IMG/VR virus record: IMGVR_UViG_3300017971_000360
Span: 1 to 50,537 of that record
Reading direction: 5' to 3' (one strand)
Source of the DNA: a virus
Length of the DNA: 50,537 nt
Shown piece by piece: positions 49,566 to 50,537 of this stretch (position 1 is its first letter; each line of letters begins with the position of its first letter). The notes below the pieces were generated by a model. It was not told the DNA's origin and did not search any database. It saw nothing but the letters and a program-made list of their open reading frames with translations. Made by a program: the position numbers and the translations under genes.

Positions 49566-49780
49566 CCACCATAGCGTTTGCTATTGATATCTGGAAGTTC
49601 CTTTGCGTTCTCGAGCTTTTTCCTGATGAAGCCCCAATACATGTTCGTGTGGACTACAGACCCACCGACTAGATGGATGCTGACGGCCCCGCTGCCGGGT
49701 GACTTCACGAAATGCGTGATCTTCTCAACAACAATCAGGGTCTTCTCGCCATCTTGATTTCTTACATAAATTCCTTTCAT
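49559..49780 (-). CDS. Small hypothetical protein (73 aa)
   Basis: GGAGAGATAAT precedes ATG 49780. Strand-rich first 55 residues (KTLIVVEKITHFVK, SIHLVGGSVVHTN), helical C-terminus. Function unknown. Overlaps the next gene. Confidence 0.65.
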   Translation of the reverse strand: MKGIYVRNQDGEKTLIVVEKITHFVKSPGSGAVSIHLVGGSVVHTNMYWGFIRKKLENAKELPDINSKRYGGW

Positions 49781-49805
49781 ATTATCTCTCCTGCTTTCTT
49801 ACCCA

Positions 49806-49991
49806 TTACTGTGAAATACTAATAATCCTCAAGGACTCTTTCTGTATGAGCCTTCCCCCAAATGCTCCATCATCTTTCTTCGTGATTTCAATAAAGGCGT
49901 TCCCGTGGAGGACCATCTGCCCCAATGCCTCTATTCTTTCTTCTTCTGTAAGCAACGCCATAAGTTCATCATAGCCGAGCTCCTCTGTCAT
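49806..49991 (-). CDS. Small acidic helical protein (61 aa), leaderless
   Basis: ATG 49991, with TTAAATAT (50013-50020) 22 bases upstream and no binding site, so probably leaderless. Helical first half (ELGYDELMALLTEEERIEALGQM), then beta-like. First gene of the leftward early operon 49991 to 47703. Function unknown. Confidence 0.6.
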   Translation of the reverse strand: MTEELGYDELMALLTEEERIEALGQMVLHGNAFIEITKKDDGAFGGRLIQKESLRIISISQ

Positions 49992-50012
49992 ACAAACAGC
50001 ATATACGACCGC

Positions 50013-50020
50013 ATATTTAA
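50013..50020 (-). promoter_or_regulatory. TATA box of the leftward early operon
   Basis: TTAAATAT on the minus strand, 22 to 29 bases upstream of ATG 49991, with no binding site between. Matches the leaderless pattern seen at 46909, 43812 and 41154. Confidence 0.6.
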
Positions 50021-50222
50021 GCATATCGATGTATGCAATATCCAAAAATATAACAAAAAATTTCCAAGAGCACCACCCTGCATATATAGAAGCCCCCCCT
50101 ATCAGCAAATTATAAGATGTGATATAATTAAATGTGGTAGCTTAACAAGCGTTACAGTTGAGTTGAGGGACCATGCTGGCCATGCGCTGTGGGGTCAGGC
50201 GTTGTGGCAGCCGTGCTACAGT

Positions 50223-50254
50223 GTATCAATGTATAGGTGTTGCGCCTCTGATAC
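50223..50254. promoter_or_regulatory. Nested hairpin in the control region
   Basis: GTATCA (50223-50228) pairs with TGATAC (50249-50254) around a second stem AGGTG/CGCCT (50235-50247). The direct repeat AATGTATAGGT occurs at 50228-50238 and 50300-50310. ACTACAG-like motifs (about 50213 and 50326) flank it, as in the cluster at 322-551. Part of a 0.4-kb non-coding stretch at the right end. Confidence 0.45.
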
Positions 50255-50414
50255 AATAGTTTGTGATTGTCTGCTGGCCGTCTACATTTCGTCTGACAGA
50301 ATGTATAGGTTTGTATGCCATTTGTACTACAGTGGAAACCAAGGTGGTTATATATAAGTCTTTCCTGGAATTTAGCTACGAAATCGACGAACTCAAGCGA
50401 GGTCATAGGCTGAT

Positions 50415-50537
50415 AAGGGCGAGGGAGATAATTGATTTAAGGCATGCTTAAGGCATCTCTGCGCATTCGATCCGGTCCGACCATGAAACCTCCGTTTCCG
50501 GTGGAAAATACGACCTATACATTTCGAGAAATCCGAA
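50415..50537. repeat. Terminal direct repeat, right copy
   Basis: Exact copy of bases 1-123. Joining the ends gives one continuous control region running from about 49992 through the junction to 672. The unique length is then 50,414 bases. Confidence 0.97.

Larger units (their letters stand above)
265..50345 (+). ncRNA. Candidate structured RNA across the circular junction
   Basis: Start exceeds end because the feature runs through the joined ends (50345-50414, then 1-265). A TATA-like element (TTATATATAA, about 50349-50358) lies upstream of about 300 bases that are visibly more GC-rich than the rest and have no convincing gene. Visible stems: GAGAT near 11-15 with ATCTC at 41-45; GCCG/CGGC near 138-152; TTTCGCA near 155-161 with TGCGAAA near 177-183; GGAGAT near 221-226 with ATCTCC near 238-243. 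AAACCTCCG occurs twice (about 72-80 and 187-195). The only reading frame is 39 codons from ATG 69, with no binding site. Function unknown; it could also be part of an origin. Confidence 0.3.

Noticed and set aside
1-50537. CRISPR array, integrase or insertion sequence
   Set aside because: No regularly spaced repeats, no tyrosine or serine recombinase and no transposase were seen. A short att site could not be judged without a host genome.

Overview
The window is a complete or near-complete genome of a head-tailed archaeal virus (Caudoviricetes type, probably siphovirus-like). The first 123 bases are repeated exactly as the last 123 (50415-50537), so the molecule is either circular (or circularly permuted) with about 50,414 unique bases, or carries a short direct terminal repeat. 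The archaeal assignment rests on three things. Start codons are preceded by GGTGAT or GGAGTGAT ribosome binding sites, most often as GGTGATAAC plus start. Promoters carry TATA boxes of the TTTAAA/TTTATA type. Several leftward operons start without a leader. The virus assignment rests on large terminase, portal, capsid protease/scaffold, major capsid, HK97 gp10-like, tail tube, frameshifted tail chaperone, tape measure, tail hub and several fibre genes. I see no integrase, DNA polymerase, tRNA, CRISPR array, sheath protein or recognisable endolysin. The host cannot be named from this sequence.

Layout. (1) About 0.95 kb of non-coding control region spans the ends (49992-50414 joined to 1-672). 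It holds nested hairpins, iterated ACTACAG and GGGGTACAG motifs, a GC-rich hairpin-bearing stretch and promoters. (2) Rightward replication, recombination and modification genes fill 673-20283. They include small hypothetical and zinc-ribbon proteins, four DNA methyltransferases (two N6-adenine type, one beta-class SPPY type, one C5-cytosine), a HerA-like ATPase, a large P-loop replication ATPase with a winged-helix tail, an AbrB-type regulator, a RecT/Bet annealing protein, an ERCC4-type nuclease, a small HNH nuclease, a J-domain protein, a DUF5131 (Gp37/Gp68) protein and a RecB/Cas4-like nuclease. (3) The leftward structural block runs from 43786 down to 20374: terminase, portal, capsid, fibres, tail. 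(4) A short rightward cluster (43963-45552) includes a ribbon-helix-helix protein. (5) Leftward small-gene operons (49991 to 45549) include a calcineurin-like phosphoesterase and many small proteins.

How it works together. RecT, the RecB-like nuclease, ERCC4 nuclease, HerA and the large ATPase suggest recombination-assisted replication using host polymerase. The methyltransferases without partner nucleases look like protection from host restriction. The AbrB-type protein sits behind one of two copies of a promoter cassette that includes a 17-bp palindrome; a third promoter has a near-identical palindrome. This suggests one regulator controlling three early operons, including its own. In the tail genes an A AAA AAC heptamer sits right before the stop of the chaperone gene, and the -1 frame is open for another 74 codons up to the tape measure gene. 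This is the classic arrangement for a programmed frameshift.
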